Below are positions 43,571 through 52,492 of a stretch of DNA of 64,000 bases, piece after piece. How positions within the stretch are numbered: position 1 is the stretch's first letter; every line of letters starts with the position of its first letter. The stretch is from NAT127 sp034717695 (GTDB lineage Bacteria; Pseudomonadota; Gammaproteobacteria; Pseudomonadales; Porticoccaceae), in NCBI GenBank assembly GCA_034717695.1, contig JAYELS010000075.1, positions 1 to 64,000 of the forward strand, given 5' to 3'. The translations under genes were made by a program, and so were the position numbers. The notes below the pieces were generated by a model. That model was not told the origin of the DNA and did not search any database. It worked only from the letters and a program-made list of their open reading frames with translations.

Positions 43571-45748
43571 TCAGAATCGGTAGCGCACCCCCAGATCCAG
43601 GGATCGGCCGCGACCGGGCAGGGGCTCGAACGGGCCGCTGGTGCCCTCCGCCCGCCAGGCGGCGATGCTGACACCGCCGAGGGGCAGGTCGTACTGCTCA
43701 TTCAGCAGATTGGTCACAGCCAGGGTCAGCTGGACGCGGCGCCACTGGTAGGCGGTGCCGGCGTTGAGCAGGGTGTGGCTGGCGGTGCGGGGTTCGGCCC
43801 TCAGGGCGTCGACCCGGGTCTTGGCGTCGGTCCAGTGCAGTTCGAGGTTGTGGGTCCAGGCCCCCAGGGTCTGCTCCACGGCGATGCGCAGGTTGAGGGG
43901 TTGAATGTGGTAGAGATCGCCGCCACCGGCGCGCTCGCCCCGGGTGTGGCCGGCAAAGCCCTTGAACAGGCCGCGACCCCAGCGGCCGTTGTTCCACAGC
44001 TCGCGGTCCACGAACAGCTCCAGGCCGTAAAAGCGCGCGTCCCGGTTGGCGAACTGCAGCTTGGGGCGGGTGAGGGTCGCCACGTTGCGGGGGTTGAAGG
44101 TGCCAATCGGGTTGACGTCGATGTAGTCGGTCACGTAGGTGGCGTAGGGGCTCAGGGTGAGCTGCCAGGGGCGCGGGCCGGCCCCTTGCCAGGTCAGGCT
44201 GGCGCCGAGGGTGTGGGCCACCTCGGGCTTCAGGTCGATGTCCCCCAGGTAGGCATTGCCGTCGCCGAACCAGCCCACCATGGTCATCGCCATGGTGCCC
44301 CGGCCCCAGGAATAGCGCTCGTAGAGGTTCGGGGAGCGGGTCTTGCGGGCGAAACCGAATTCGTGGCGGCGGTTGGCGTCCGGCTCGAAGCGGGCCAGCA
44401 GGGTCAGGTCGAGGTTGTGGTCGATCTGTTCCCGGTCCCGGGCGTTGAAGGCCCGGGCGGCCTCGGCGTCGGGATTGGCCATCGCCATGCCCGTGTTCAT
44501 TCCTGTGTTCATGCCCATGGCGGCGGCGCCGCTGTTGTAGGGCGCCACGTCCCCGGTGTCGCTGTGGACCCGCTCGTAGCGCAGGCCCGCCAGGGTGGTC
44601 CAGCGGCTGCCGGGGCGGTACTCCGCCTCGCCGTAGAGGGCGAGGCGGTCCCGCTCGCCGTCGTTGATGTTGATGTAGTCGCCGGGGCCCATCATGGCGG
44701 AGCCGCGCACCGCCGGCCAGCGGTCGTCAAGGCTGAAGCCGTGGTACTCGTGGCCGAGCCGCAGGGTCAGGTCCTCCGCCAGGGGCAGGGTGGCGGCGAG
44801 GTGGTAGCCGAGGTCCTCCCCCTCGGTGAGCATCGGCATGACGCCGGTTTTCTCGTCGCTGAAAAAGCCCATCTCGTGGTCGACGCCCTGCCAGTACAGC
44901 CGGGTATCGAGCTCGCCCCAGGCAAGGTCGCGGCGGTAGTGGATGTTGAGGGCATCGCTCCGGTTGCCCACCATGTCCATGTACTGGTTGGCAAAGCCCT
45001 GGTAGGGGATGTCCTGGTGGCTGAACTTGACGACCAGCTCCTCGGCGTCGCCCCGAAGGCCCAGGGTCAGGGCGTGGTTCTCGGCGCGGTAGAGGGTGTC
45101 GAGCACCTTGTCGCCGTTGCCGTCCCGGTAGCTTTCCGACTCATCCCGGGCGCCGTCGTAGGCGAGGCTCCAGCGCTCCCCGGCGAGGCCGGCGTTGGCG
45201 GCGATACCGCTGCCGTGGCCGTTGCTCCGCGACAGGGCCGCGAGGGCCCCGGACTGGCGCAGCCCTTCGCCGGCACCGGCGTAGAGGGGCGCGGGGGAGT
45301 CCAGGGCGATGGTGCCGCCGATGCTGTCGCCGCCGAGGCTCACCGGGGTGATGCCCGCCATCACCTCCACCGCGCCGACGCGGCTGGCATCCAGGTAGGA
45401 GAGGGCGGGGTTCATATGGTTGGCGCAGGCGGAGGTGGTGGTGGCGCCGTCCACCAGCACCTTGATGCGGTCGTCGTTGAGGCCGCGGATCACCGGCAGG
45501 GCGGAGACGCCCCCGGCGGATTGCAGGGCCACCCCCTTGCCCTGCAACAGCTGTGCCGCATCCCCGGTGGCGGGGGGCCGCCCGTCGGCGTGGGCGGAGA
45601 CGATCACCTGCTCCATGGCGGGCTTGCCAGGGAGGGATTGCCCCAATACCGGGCTTGCGCAGAGGGCGAGGGCAATCGCCAGGGGCAGGGGCGCGGGGCC
45701 CGCCATGGCCTTGGGTGTGTCGATGCCGTGCCTGCCGCGATTCGCCAT
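43571..45748 (-). CDS. TonB-dependent copper receptor (OprC/NosA-like)
   Basis: This 725-residue receptor has a signal peptide (about 12-38, ending VLGQ), a plug with ACANHMNPALSYLD, matching the Cys/His/Met motif seen in OprC and NosA, and an external Met-rich loop MGMNTGMNTGMAM around residue 420. The barrel ends in Phe (GVRYRF). These residues favour copper binding. ATG 45748 has AAAGGGGATCC upstream; an extension upstream lacks a signal. The perfect palindrome at 45806 lies in its promoter region, divergent from a sensor gene. Confidence 0.88.
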   Translation of the reverse strand: MANRGRHGIDTPKAMAGPAPLPLAIALALCASPVLGQSLPGKPAMEQVIVSAHADGRPPATGDAAQLLQGKGVALQSAGGVSALPVIRGLNDDRIKVLVDGATTTSACANHMNPALSYLDASRVGAVEVMAGITPVSLGGDSIGGTIALDSPAPLYAGAGEGLRQSGALAALSRSNGHGSGIAANAGLAGERWSLAYDGARDESESYRDGNGDKVLDTLYRAENHALTLGLRGDAEELVVKFSHQDIPYQGFANQYMDMVGNRSDALNIHYRRDLAWGELDTRLYWQGVDHEMGFFSDEKTGVMPMLTEGEDLGYHLAATLPLAEDLTLRLGHEYHGFSLDDRWPAVRGSAMMGPGDYININDGERDRLALYGEAEYRPGSRWTTLAGLRYERVHSDTGDVAPYNSGAAAMGMNTGMNTGMAMANPDAEAARAFNARDREQIDHNLDLTLLARFEPDANRRHEFGFARKTRSPNLYERYSWGRGTMAMTMVGWFGDGNAYLGDIDLKPEVAHTLGASLTWQGAGPRPWQLTLSPYATYVTDYIDVNPIGTFNPRNVATLTRPKLQFANRDARFYGLELFVDRELWNNGRWGRGLFKGFAGHTRGERAGGGDLYHIQPLNLRIAVEQTLGAWTHNLELHWTDAKTRVDALRAEPRTASHTLLNAGTAYQWRRVQLTLAVTNLLNEQYDLPLGGVSIAAWRAEGTSGPFEPLPGRGRSLDLGVRYRF

Positions 45749-45805
45749 GGTGGATCCCCTTTGTGATGACGGCGGGGATTCTAGCGATCCGGCGTTGGAG
45801 GGGAA

Positions 45806-45822
45806 TGCGACATAATGTCGCA
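45806..45822. promoter_or_regulatory. perfect 17-bp palindrome TGCGACATAATGTCGCA
   Basis: Two 8-bp arms around one A lie between the copper receptor (58 bp away) and the CHASE/HD-GYP gene (100 bp away). It looks like a dimeric repressor or activator site, perhaps metal-responsive. The binding protein is not identifiable here. Confidence 0.65.
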
Positions 45823-45921
45823 CCTCGGCCATCGTGGGAGGTAATAACAGTGTATTGGTGGGGTTTTTGCGGCCCCGTCTATATACTCGATGGCACCCCG
45901 TTCTCCCACCGACCGTGCCCC

Positions 45922-48900
45922 ATGATGCAGACCCTGCGGTTCTCCCGTTTCAGCCTGCTGCCCTGGGCCCTGCTGCTTGCCGGGCTGTTGGCCACCTCGG
46001 CCCTTGCCCTGCGCGGTTACACCGGTGTCCGCGAGGAGGCCCGCGCCCGGTTCACCTTTGTCGCCGACCAGGTCGCCCTCAAGATCGAGGAGCGCCTGCA
46101 CCTCTACCGCCTGACCCTGAACGGCGCGGCGGGGCTTTTCGCCCACTCCGGCGAAGTCAGCCGGGGGGAATGGCACGCCTATGTGGACAAGCTGCGCATC
46201 GACGCCAATATCCCCGGGGTGCAGGGCATCGGCTTCGCCCGGTTGATCAGGCCCGAGGACCTGGCGGCCCATGTCGCCGCCGTGCGCGCCGAGGGGTTTG
46301 CCGACTACCGGGTGTGGCCGGAGGGGGAGCGGGACATCTACAGCGCCATCGTCTACCTGGAGCCCTTTCGCGACCGCAACCTCCGCGCCTTCGGCTACGA
46401 CATGTTTTCCGAGCCGGTGCGCCGTACGGCCATGGAGGCCGCCCGGGATCAAGACCGCGCGGCGATCACCGGCAAGATTGTCCTCAAGCAGGAGGCCGCC
46501 GACCAGGACGTGCAGGCGGGCTTTTTGATGTATGTGCCCGTGTACCGGGCGGGCCTCCCCATCGAGACACTGGCGCAGCGCCGCGACGCCCTGCTCGGCT
46601 GGGCCTACAGCCCCTACCGCATGAACGATCTGATGGCGGGCATCCTCGGCTCCGGGGAACGTCAAAGCCTCGACAGCCAGCACGTCTCCCTGCGGATTCA
46701 CGACGGCGTGGAGCACGGCCCCGACAATCTCCTCTACCAGAGTGACCCGGGGGAGGCCGGGCCCGGCGACCCGCTGTTCCACCAGAGCCGCCAGATCGAC
46801 TTCAATGGCCGCCCCTGGCTGTTGACCTTCGACCGGGATCCCGGCGCCCCGGGGCTCGACTACGGCCCGGTATGGGTGACCCTGGCCGGGGGCCTCGCCT
46901 CCACCCTGCTGCTGGTGGCCCTGGTGCTCTCCCTGCTGCGCACCGAGCGCCGCGCCGAACGCAGGGCCGAGGTGCTCACTTTGGATCTTCGCGAGCGCCA
47001 GCAAGCCCTGGAGGAAAGCGAGTTTCGCTGGAAGTTTGCCCTGGAAGGGGCCGGCGAGGGTCTCTGGGACTGGAACATCCCCGCCGCCACGGTGTTCTTC
47101 TCGCCCCGCTGGAAGGCCATGCTGGGGCACGCCGAGGACGAGATCGGCAACGGTCTCGACGAGTGGCAGAGCCGCATTCACCCCGACGATCTCGACGCCA
47201 CCCTGGCCCAGGTGAGGGATTACCTGGAGGGCCGCGTCCCCCGCTACCACTGCGAACACCGGATGCGCCGCAAGGGTGGCGACTACATCTGGATTCTCGA
47301 CCGGGGCATGGTGGTCAGCCGCGACGCCGCGGGCGCGCCGCTGCGCATGATCGGCTCCCACGCCGACATCTCCGTCACCAAGGCCCTGGAGCAGAGCCTC
47401 AGGGACAGCCAGGCGGAGCTGCTCGAGGCCCAGCGCATCGGCCGCATCGGCAGCTGGACCCTCGACCTGGCCAGCGACCGGGTGAGCTGGACGGCGGAGC
47501 TCTACCGCATGTTCGGCGTCGACCCGGCGGGCCCCGCCCCCGACTACCACCGGCAGGCGGCGCTGTTCACCCCGCCAAGCTGGGCGGCGCTGTCCGAGGC
47601 GGTGGCGACCGCCGCCCGGGACGGCACCCCCTACAGCCTCGAGCTTGAGACCGTGGAGGGGGACAGCCCCCTCGGCTGGTTGCTGGCCCGGGGCGAAGCG
47701 ATTCGCGGCACCGACGGCGCCGTCACCGGGGTGCGGGGTATCGCCATGGATATCACCGACAGCAAGCGGGCGCGCACCCGCATCGAGCGCTTGAGTCAGC
47801 TGTACTCGGCCTTGAGCGCCTGCAATTCCGCCATCGTCCACTGCCGCGACGAGAACGACCTGTTTACCCGCATCTGCGAGGTGGTGGTGCGGGAGGGCGG
47901 CATGCGCATGGCCTGGATCGGCCAGCTGGACGACGCCACCGGCCGGATCCTGCCGACCCACAGCTTTGGCGAGGGCACCGATTACCTCGACGGCATCGAG
48001 GTTTCGGCGCGGGGGGACGACCCCCGGGGCCGGGGACCGACGGGCACCGCCACCCGGGACAACCGGCCGGTGTGGCTCGACGACTTTGCCGCCAGCGCGA
48101 GCACCGCCCCCTGGCACGAGCGGGCCGCCCGCTACCGCTGGGGCTCCTCGGCGGCCATCCCCATCCGCCGCGCCGGGCGCCCGGTGGGGGCGCTGACCTT
48201 CTACGCCGAGGCGAGCCACTGGTTCGACGACGAGATCCGCAGGCTGCTGGAGGAAATGGCCGGGGATATCAGCTACGCCCTCGACAAGTTCGCCGCCGAG
48301 GCATCCGCCCGGGCCTACCAGGCCGGCCTGGTGGAGGCGGAGCAGCGCTTCAACAGCCTGATCGAGCAATCCATCGCCGGCGCCTACATCATCCAGGACG
48401 GGCACTTTGCCTACGTCAATCCCCGCTTCAAGGCCATCTTCGGCTATGACCCGGCGGAGGACTTTGTGGGCCGCGATCCCCGGGACCTGATCTGCCCCGA
48501 GGACCGGGCGGCGTCCGAGGAACGGATGCGCGCCCTGCTGGCGCGGGAAGTGTCCGCCACCGAGGGCATGTTCGCCGCGCTGCGCAAGGACGGCACCCGG
48601 GTGCGGGTGAGCACCAACAGCTCCCTGGCCAGTTACCAGCAGCGCCCTGCGGTGATCGGCCTCGTCCAGGACATCGCCGACCGCAAGGTGGCGGAGGACC
48701 ATATCCGCCGCTACGCCGATGAACTCGAAAAGCTCCTGATGCAGACCGTTGGCCTCGTCACCAACCTGGTGGAAATGCGCGACCCCTACACCGCCGGCCA
48801 CGAGAAGCGGGTGGCGGAAATCGCCGAGGCCATCGGCGTGGAGCTGGGTCTCGACCCCTGGCGCCTCGAGGGGCTGCGGGTGGGGGGCTATCTCCACGAT

Positions 48901-49329
48901 GTGGGCAAGATCGTGGTGCCCGCCGAGATCCTCACCAAGCCCGGCCGGCTCTCCGCCGTGGAGTACGCCATCATCCAGGCCCACCCGGTGGCGGGCTTCG
49001 ACATCCTCAAGGATGTCAGCTTCCCCTGGCCGGTGGCACAGATCGCCCACCAGCACCACGAGCGCATCGATGGCAGCGGCTACCCCCAGGGCCTCAAGGG
49101 GGAGGAGATTCTCCTCGAGGCGCGCATCGTCGCCGTCGCCGATGTGATCGAATCCATGGCCACCGATCGGCCCTACCGCCCGGCCCTCGGCGTCGAGCTG
49201 GCCCTGGAGGAAATCGCGCGGGGCGCCGGCAGCGCCTACGACCCGGCGGTGGTGGAGGCCTGTCTGCGGCTCTTCCGCGACAAGGGCTATGTGATCCAGC
49301 GGGAGGGGGGCGGCGATGGCAAGGCCTGA
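45922..49329 (+). CDS. membrane sensor CHASE-PAS-PAS-GAF-PAS-HD-GYP (c-di-GMP phosphodiesterase)
   Basis: This 1135-residue protein should degrade c-di-GMP in response to signals. Order: TM1 (about 9-31), periplasmic CHASE domain (about 45-280), TM2 (about 318-340), PAS (365-490), PAS (500-622), GAF (625-785), PAS (805-925) and HD-GYP (935-1120). The HD-GYP domain is complete: HD in YLHDVGK and HHERIDGSGYPQGLKGE. There is no GGDEF or kinase domain. ATG ATG at 45922/45925 begins just before TM1. The last 14 bp overlap the next HD-GYP gene. It is divergent from the copper receptor. Confidence 0.88.
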   Translation: MMQTLRFSRFSLLPWALLLAGLLATSALALRGYTGVREEARARFTFVADQVALKIEERLHLYRLTLNGAAGLFAHSGEVSRGEWHAYVDKLRIDANIPGVQGIGFARLIRPEDLAAHVAAVRAEGFADYRVWPEGERDIYSAIVYLEPFRDRNLRAFGYDMFSEPVRRTAMEAARDQDRAAITGKIVLKQEAADQDVQAGFLMYVPVYRAGLPIETLAQRRDALLGWAYSPYRMNDLMAGILGSGERQSLDSQHVSLRIHDGVEHGPDNLLYQSDPGEAGPGDPLFHQSRQIDFNGRPWLLTFDRDPGAPGLDYGPVWVTLAGGLASTLLLVALVLSLLRTERRAERRAEVLTLDLRERQQALEESEFRWKFALEGAGEGLWDWNIPAATVFFSPRWKAMLGHAEDEIGNGLDEWQSRIHPDDLDATLAQVRDYLEGRVPRYHCEHRMRRKGGDYIWILDRGMVVSRDAAGAPLRMIGSHADISVTKALEQSLRDSQAELLEAQRIGRIGSWTLDLASDRVSWTAELYRMFGVDPAGPAPDYHRQAALFTPPSWAALSEAVATAARDGTPYSLELETVEGDSPLGWLLARGEAIRGTDGAVTGVRGIAMDITDSKRARTRIERLSQLYSALSACNSAIVHCRDENDLFTRICEVVVREGGMRMAWIGQLDDATGRILPTHSFGEGTDYLDGIEVSARGDDPRGRGPTGTATRDNRPVWLDDFAASASTAPWHERAARYRWGSSAAIPIRRAGRPVGALTFYAEASHWFDDEIRRLLEEMAGDISYALDKFAAEASARAYQAGLVEAEQRFNSLIEQSIAGAYIIQDGHFAYVNPRFKAIFGYDPAEDFVGRDPRDLICPEDRAASEERMRALLAREVSATEGMFAALRKDGTRVRVSTNSSLASYQQRPAVIGLVQDIADRKVAEDHIRRYADELEKLLMQTVGLVTNLVEMRDPYTAGHEKRVAEIAEAIGVELGLDPWRLEGLRVGGYLHDVGKIVVPAEILTKPGRLSAVEYAIIQAHPVAGFDILKDVSFPWPVAQIAHQHHERIDGSGYPQGLKGEEILLEARIVAVADVIESMATDRPYRPALGVELALEEIARGAGSAYDPAVVEACLRLFRDKGYVIQREGGGDGKA

Positions 49330-50701
49330 ATCGGCGGATATCTACCGGGCGCTGTTCGACCACAGCATGGACGCGGTCTTTCTCACCACCCCCGACGGGG
49401 GCATCCTCGCCGCCAACCCGGCGGCGTGCCAACTGCTCGGGCGGAGCGAGGGGGACATTTGCCGGCTGGGCCGCGCCGGGGTGGTCGATCCGGCCTCCCC
49501 GGACCTGCAATCCCTGCTGGCGGAGCGCGCGGCCCGGGGCAGCGCCCGGGGCGCGCTGATCTTCCGGCGCGCCGATGGCAGCGGCGTTCCGGTGGAGGTG
49601 ACGTCCACCCGTTTCCGCGATGAGCAGGGCCGGGATCTGGCGGTGATCATCGCCCGGGACCTCTCCCCCCATGTGGCCGCCCGGGCGGTGCTCGCCGCCA
49701 GCGAAGCCAAGTTTCGCTCGGTGGTGCAGGCCATGGCGGAGGGGGTGGTATTCCAGGACGCTGAGGGCCGCATCGTCGAGACCAACCCGGCGGCCCTGGC
49801 CATCGAGGGCCGTGGCGACGACCAGATGCTCGGTCACACCTCCAGCGACGCCAGCTGGGGCGCGGTGCGGGAGGACGGCAGCGACTTCCCCGGGGACCAG
49901 CACCCCGCCATGGTGACCCTGCGCAGCGGCGAGCCCCAGACCAACGTGGTGATGGGGATCCGCCGGCCCGACGGCGAGCGCCGCTGGATCTCCATCAATT
50001 CCGAACCGCTGCGGGGCGCCGATGGCATCGCCGTCACCGGGGTGGTGACCACCTTCCACGACATCACCGAGCGCAAGCGCCTCGACCAGCAAATGGCCGA
50101 TTACGTCGCCCGCCTCGAGAAATCCATGGAGCAGACCCTGCGCGCCGTGGCCAACATGGTGGAGTTGCGGGATCCCTACACCGCGGGCCACGAGCAGCGC
50201 ACCGCCGCCATCGCCCGGGACATCGCCCGGGAGATGGGCTGGCCGGAGGCCCGCTGCCGCGATCTGTGGCTGATCACCATGGTCCACGACATCGGCAAGA
50301 TCGCCGTCCCCGCCCAGGTACTCACCAAGCCCTCCGCCCTCACGGCGGTGGAGTTCGAGCTGGTCAAGTCCCACCCGGAGTGGGGTTACGACATTCTCAA
50401 GGATGTGGATTTTCCCCTGCCCATCGCCACCATCATCCGCCAGCACCACGAACGGCTCGACGGCAGCGGCTATCCCCATGGCTTAACGGGGGAGCAGATA
50501 CTGCCGGAGGCGCGGGTGATCGCCGTGGCGGACGTGGTCGAGGCCATGACTGCCCACCGGCCCTACCGTCCCGCCCTGTCCATGGACAGGGCCCTCGGGG
50601 AAATACAGGGCCATCGCGGCGACTGGTTCGATCCCGAGGTGGTGGACGCGCTGCTGCGCCTGGTGGTGGAGCGGGGTTACCGGCTGCCGACTGGCGGTTG
50701 A
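49316..50701 (+). CDS. PAS-PAS-HD-GYP protein (c-di-GMP phosphodiesterase)
   Basis: This 461-residue soluble protein has two PAS domains (about 8-120 and 128-250) and an HD-GYP domain (about 268-455) with MVHDIGK and HHERLDGSGYPHGLTGE intact. It starts at ATG 49316, inside the end of the previous gene (14-bp overlap in another frame), so the two HD-GYP enzymes are made together. Their HD-GYP domains are similar but the inputs differ: membrane/CHASE against cytosolic PAS. A 52-bp gap precedes the FAN1 gene. Confidence 0.88.
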   Translation: MARPESADIYRALFDHSMDAVFLTTPDGGILAANPAACQLLGRSEGDICRLGRAGVVDPASPDLQSLLAERAARGSARGALIFRRADGSGVPVEVTSTRFRDEQGRDLAVIIARDLSPHVAARAVLAASEAKFRSVVQAMAEGVVFQDAEGRIVETNPAALAIEGRGDDQMLGHTSSDASWGAVREDGSDFPGDQHPAMVTLRSGEPQTNVVMGIRRPDGERRWISINSEPLRGADGIAVTGVVTTFHDITERKRLDQQMADYVARLEKSMEQTLRAVANMVELRDPYTAGHEQRTAAIARDIAREMGWPEARCRDLWLITMVHDIGKIAVPAQVLTKPSALTAVEFELVKSHPEWGYDILKDVDFPLPIATIIRQHHERLDGSGYPHGLTGEQILPEARVIAVADVVEAMTAHRPYRPALSMDRALGEIQGHRGDWFDPEVVDALLRLVVERGYRLPTGG

Positions 50702-50753
50702 CGGCCGTAGCTGCCACCATGGCGCCAACTCCCGCGCACCGCCTGCCGCCGCC

Positions 50754-52472
50754 ATGATTCAACCCTCGCCGCCCCTGCCCGCCGCCCTGGACAACCCCCT
50801 CTACTACCTCGCCAACGGGGATGCCGTGGTGGCCTTTGTGGGCGCCCAGCACGGCGACCTGCTGAGCGCCGCCGAGCGGGCCCGGCTCGATCACTACGCC
50901 GCATTGCCGCCCCCGTCCCGGGCTTTGCTATTGCGCATGGTGATGCGCACCCACGATCACTTTCGCCTCTCGGGCCTTCACTACCCCGAGCTGGGGGAGC
51001 CCCTGGCACGATCCCTGGCGCCGTTGATCGACGGCGGCTGGGTGGACCCGGCGCCGGCGCTGGCGGTGGATGAGCTGTGCCGCCTGCTGCGCCGCGACGA
51101 GCTGTTCGCCGCCTTCGCCACCGAGGTGGCGGGGGCGGGCCTTGGCCCCCGGGCCAGCAAGGCGGCATTGCAGGCGTTGCTGGCCGATCGCCACGGCGAA
51201 TCCCGGATGGCGGTGGCGGACTGGTGGCCGGCCTGTCCCGACCCCGTGGTGGGCCTCGCCGAGGGGGCCCTGTTCCGGCGGGTGCGGTTGATGTTCTTTG
51301 GCAACCTGCGCCAGGATTTCAGCGAATTCGTGATCACCGCCCTCGGCCACCAGGCCTATGAGCCGGTGGCCCTGTCCCGGGAATCCCGGGCTTTTCAGTC
51401 CCGCCAGGAGGTTGACCTGTACCTCGCCCTGCACGCCTGCCGGGAGGCGCTGGACGCGGGCATCGACCCGGGCACCCTGTGGCGCCAGGTGCCGGAGGCG
51501 GAGGGCGCCAACCCCTGGCTCGCCCACCGCCGGGCCCGGCTGTTGTTCGCCCTGGGGCAGCGGGCGGAGCGGGAGGGGCGCGCCGACATCGCCCTCGACG
51601 CCTACCGGGAGGCGGGGACGGCGGAGGCCCGGGTGCGCTATTTTCGGGTGCGGGAACGGCAGCCGGCGGCGAGCCGCGCCGAGGGCGAGGCCCTGTGGCG
51701 GGAGCTCAGCGCCGCCCAGGGCGCGGCGCCGTCCGACAGCGAGCGCCAGAGCCTAGCCCGCATTCTCAAGCGGGTGGCGCGCCGCTGCGGGGAGGTTCCC
51801 CCCGGGCCGCCCCCCGCGCCGGCGATCCCCACCGAACGGCTTGTCCTGCCCCGGGCGCCGGGCCTGTCGGTGGAGCGCCAGCTGGCCGCCGCCCTGGAGG
51901 AGCAGGGCAGCCGCTGCTTCCATGTGGAAAACGGCCTGTTCAATGGCCTGTTGGGGCTGCTGTGCTGGCCGGCCCTCTACGCCCCCTTGCCGGGGGCCTT
52001 CTTTCACCCCTTTCAGGCGGGGCCCGCGGACCTTTACCGGGAGGACTTCGTACCCCGCCGCCGGGCCCTGGTGGAGGACTGCCTGGCGAGCCTCGACAGG
52101 GGCGACTACCGGGGGCGCATCCTCCACCACTGGCACAGCCGCCAGGGCATCGCCTGCCCGCTGATCCCCTGGCCGCTGCTCACCGGGGAGCTGCTGATGC
52201 TCGCCCTCGACAGCGTCCCGGCCGCCCACCTCAAGGCGATCTTCGCCCGGCTGCTGGCGGACCTCGCGGCCCACCGCAGCGGGTTGCCGGACCTGATCCG
52301 CTTCTGGCCAGGGGCCCGGGGCGCGCCCCGCTACGAACTCATCGAGGTGAAGGGCCCCGGGGACCGGCTCCAGGACCACCAGCGGGCCTGGCTCGGGTTC
52401 CTTGTCGAGCAGGGCATTCCCGCCCGGGTCTGCCATGTGGACTGGGCCCCCGGGGCGGAGGGCGCGGTCTGA
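50754..52472 (+). CDS. FAN1-like VRR-NUC structure-specific nuclease
   Basis: This 572-residue bacterial FAN1 homologue has an N-terminal DNA-binding region, a helical TPR-like middle and a C-terminal VRR-NUC domain. The PD-(D/E)xK site is visible: Asp513 in GLPDLIRF, Glu531 and Lys533 in LIEVKGPGD. FAN1 cuts branched DNA and processes interstrand cross-links. ATG 50754 is the first in frame with the conserved start. The helicase-nuclease gene follows after 20 bp, a pairing that suggests one repair pathway. Confidence 0.88.
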   Translation: MIQPSPPLPAALDNPLYYLANGDAVVAFVGAQHGDLLSAAERARLDHYAALPPPSRALLLRMVMRTHDHFRLSGLHYPELGEPLARSLAPLIDGGWVDPAPALAVDELCRLLRRDELFAAFATEVAGAGLGPRASKAALQALLADRHGESRMAVADWWPACPDPVVGLAEGALFRRVRLMFFGNLRQDFSEFVITALGHQAYEPVALSRESRAFQSRQEVDLYLALHACREALDAGIDPGTLWRQVPEAEGANPWLAHRRARLLFALGQRAEREGRADIALDAYREAGTAEARVRYFRVRERQPAASRAEGEALWRELSAAQGAAPSDSERQSLARILKRVARRCGEVPPGPPPAPAIPTERLVLPRAPGLSVERQLAAALEEQGSRCFHVENGLFNGLLGLLCWPALYAPLPGAFFHPFQAGPADLYREDFVPRRRALVEDCLASLDRGDYRGRILHHWHSRQGIACPLIPWPLLTGELLMLALDSVPAAHLKAIFARLLADLAAHRSGLPDLIRFWPGARGAPRYELIEVKGPGDRLQDHQRAWLGFLVEQGIPARVCHVDWAPGAEGAV

Positions 52473-52492
52473 GCAGCGAGGGGCCGATAGCG

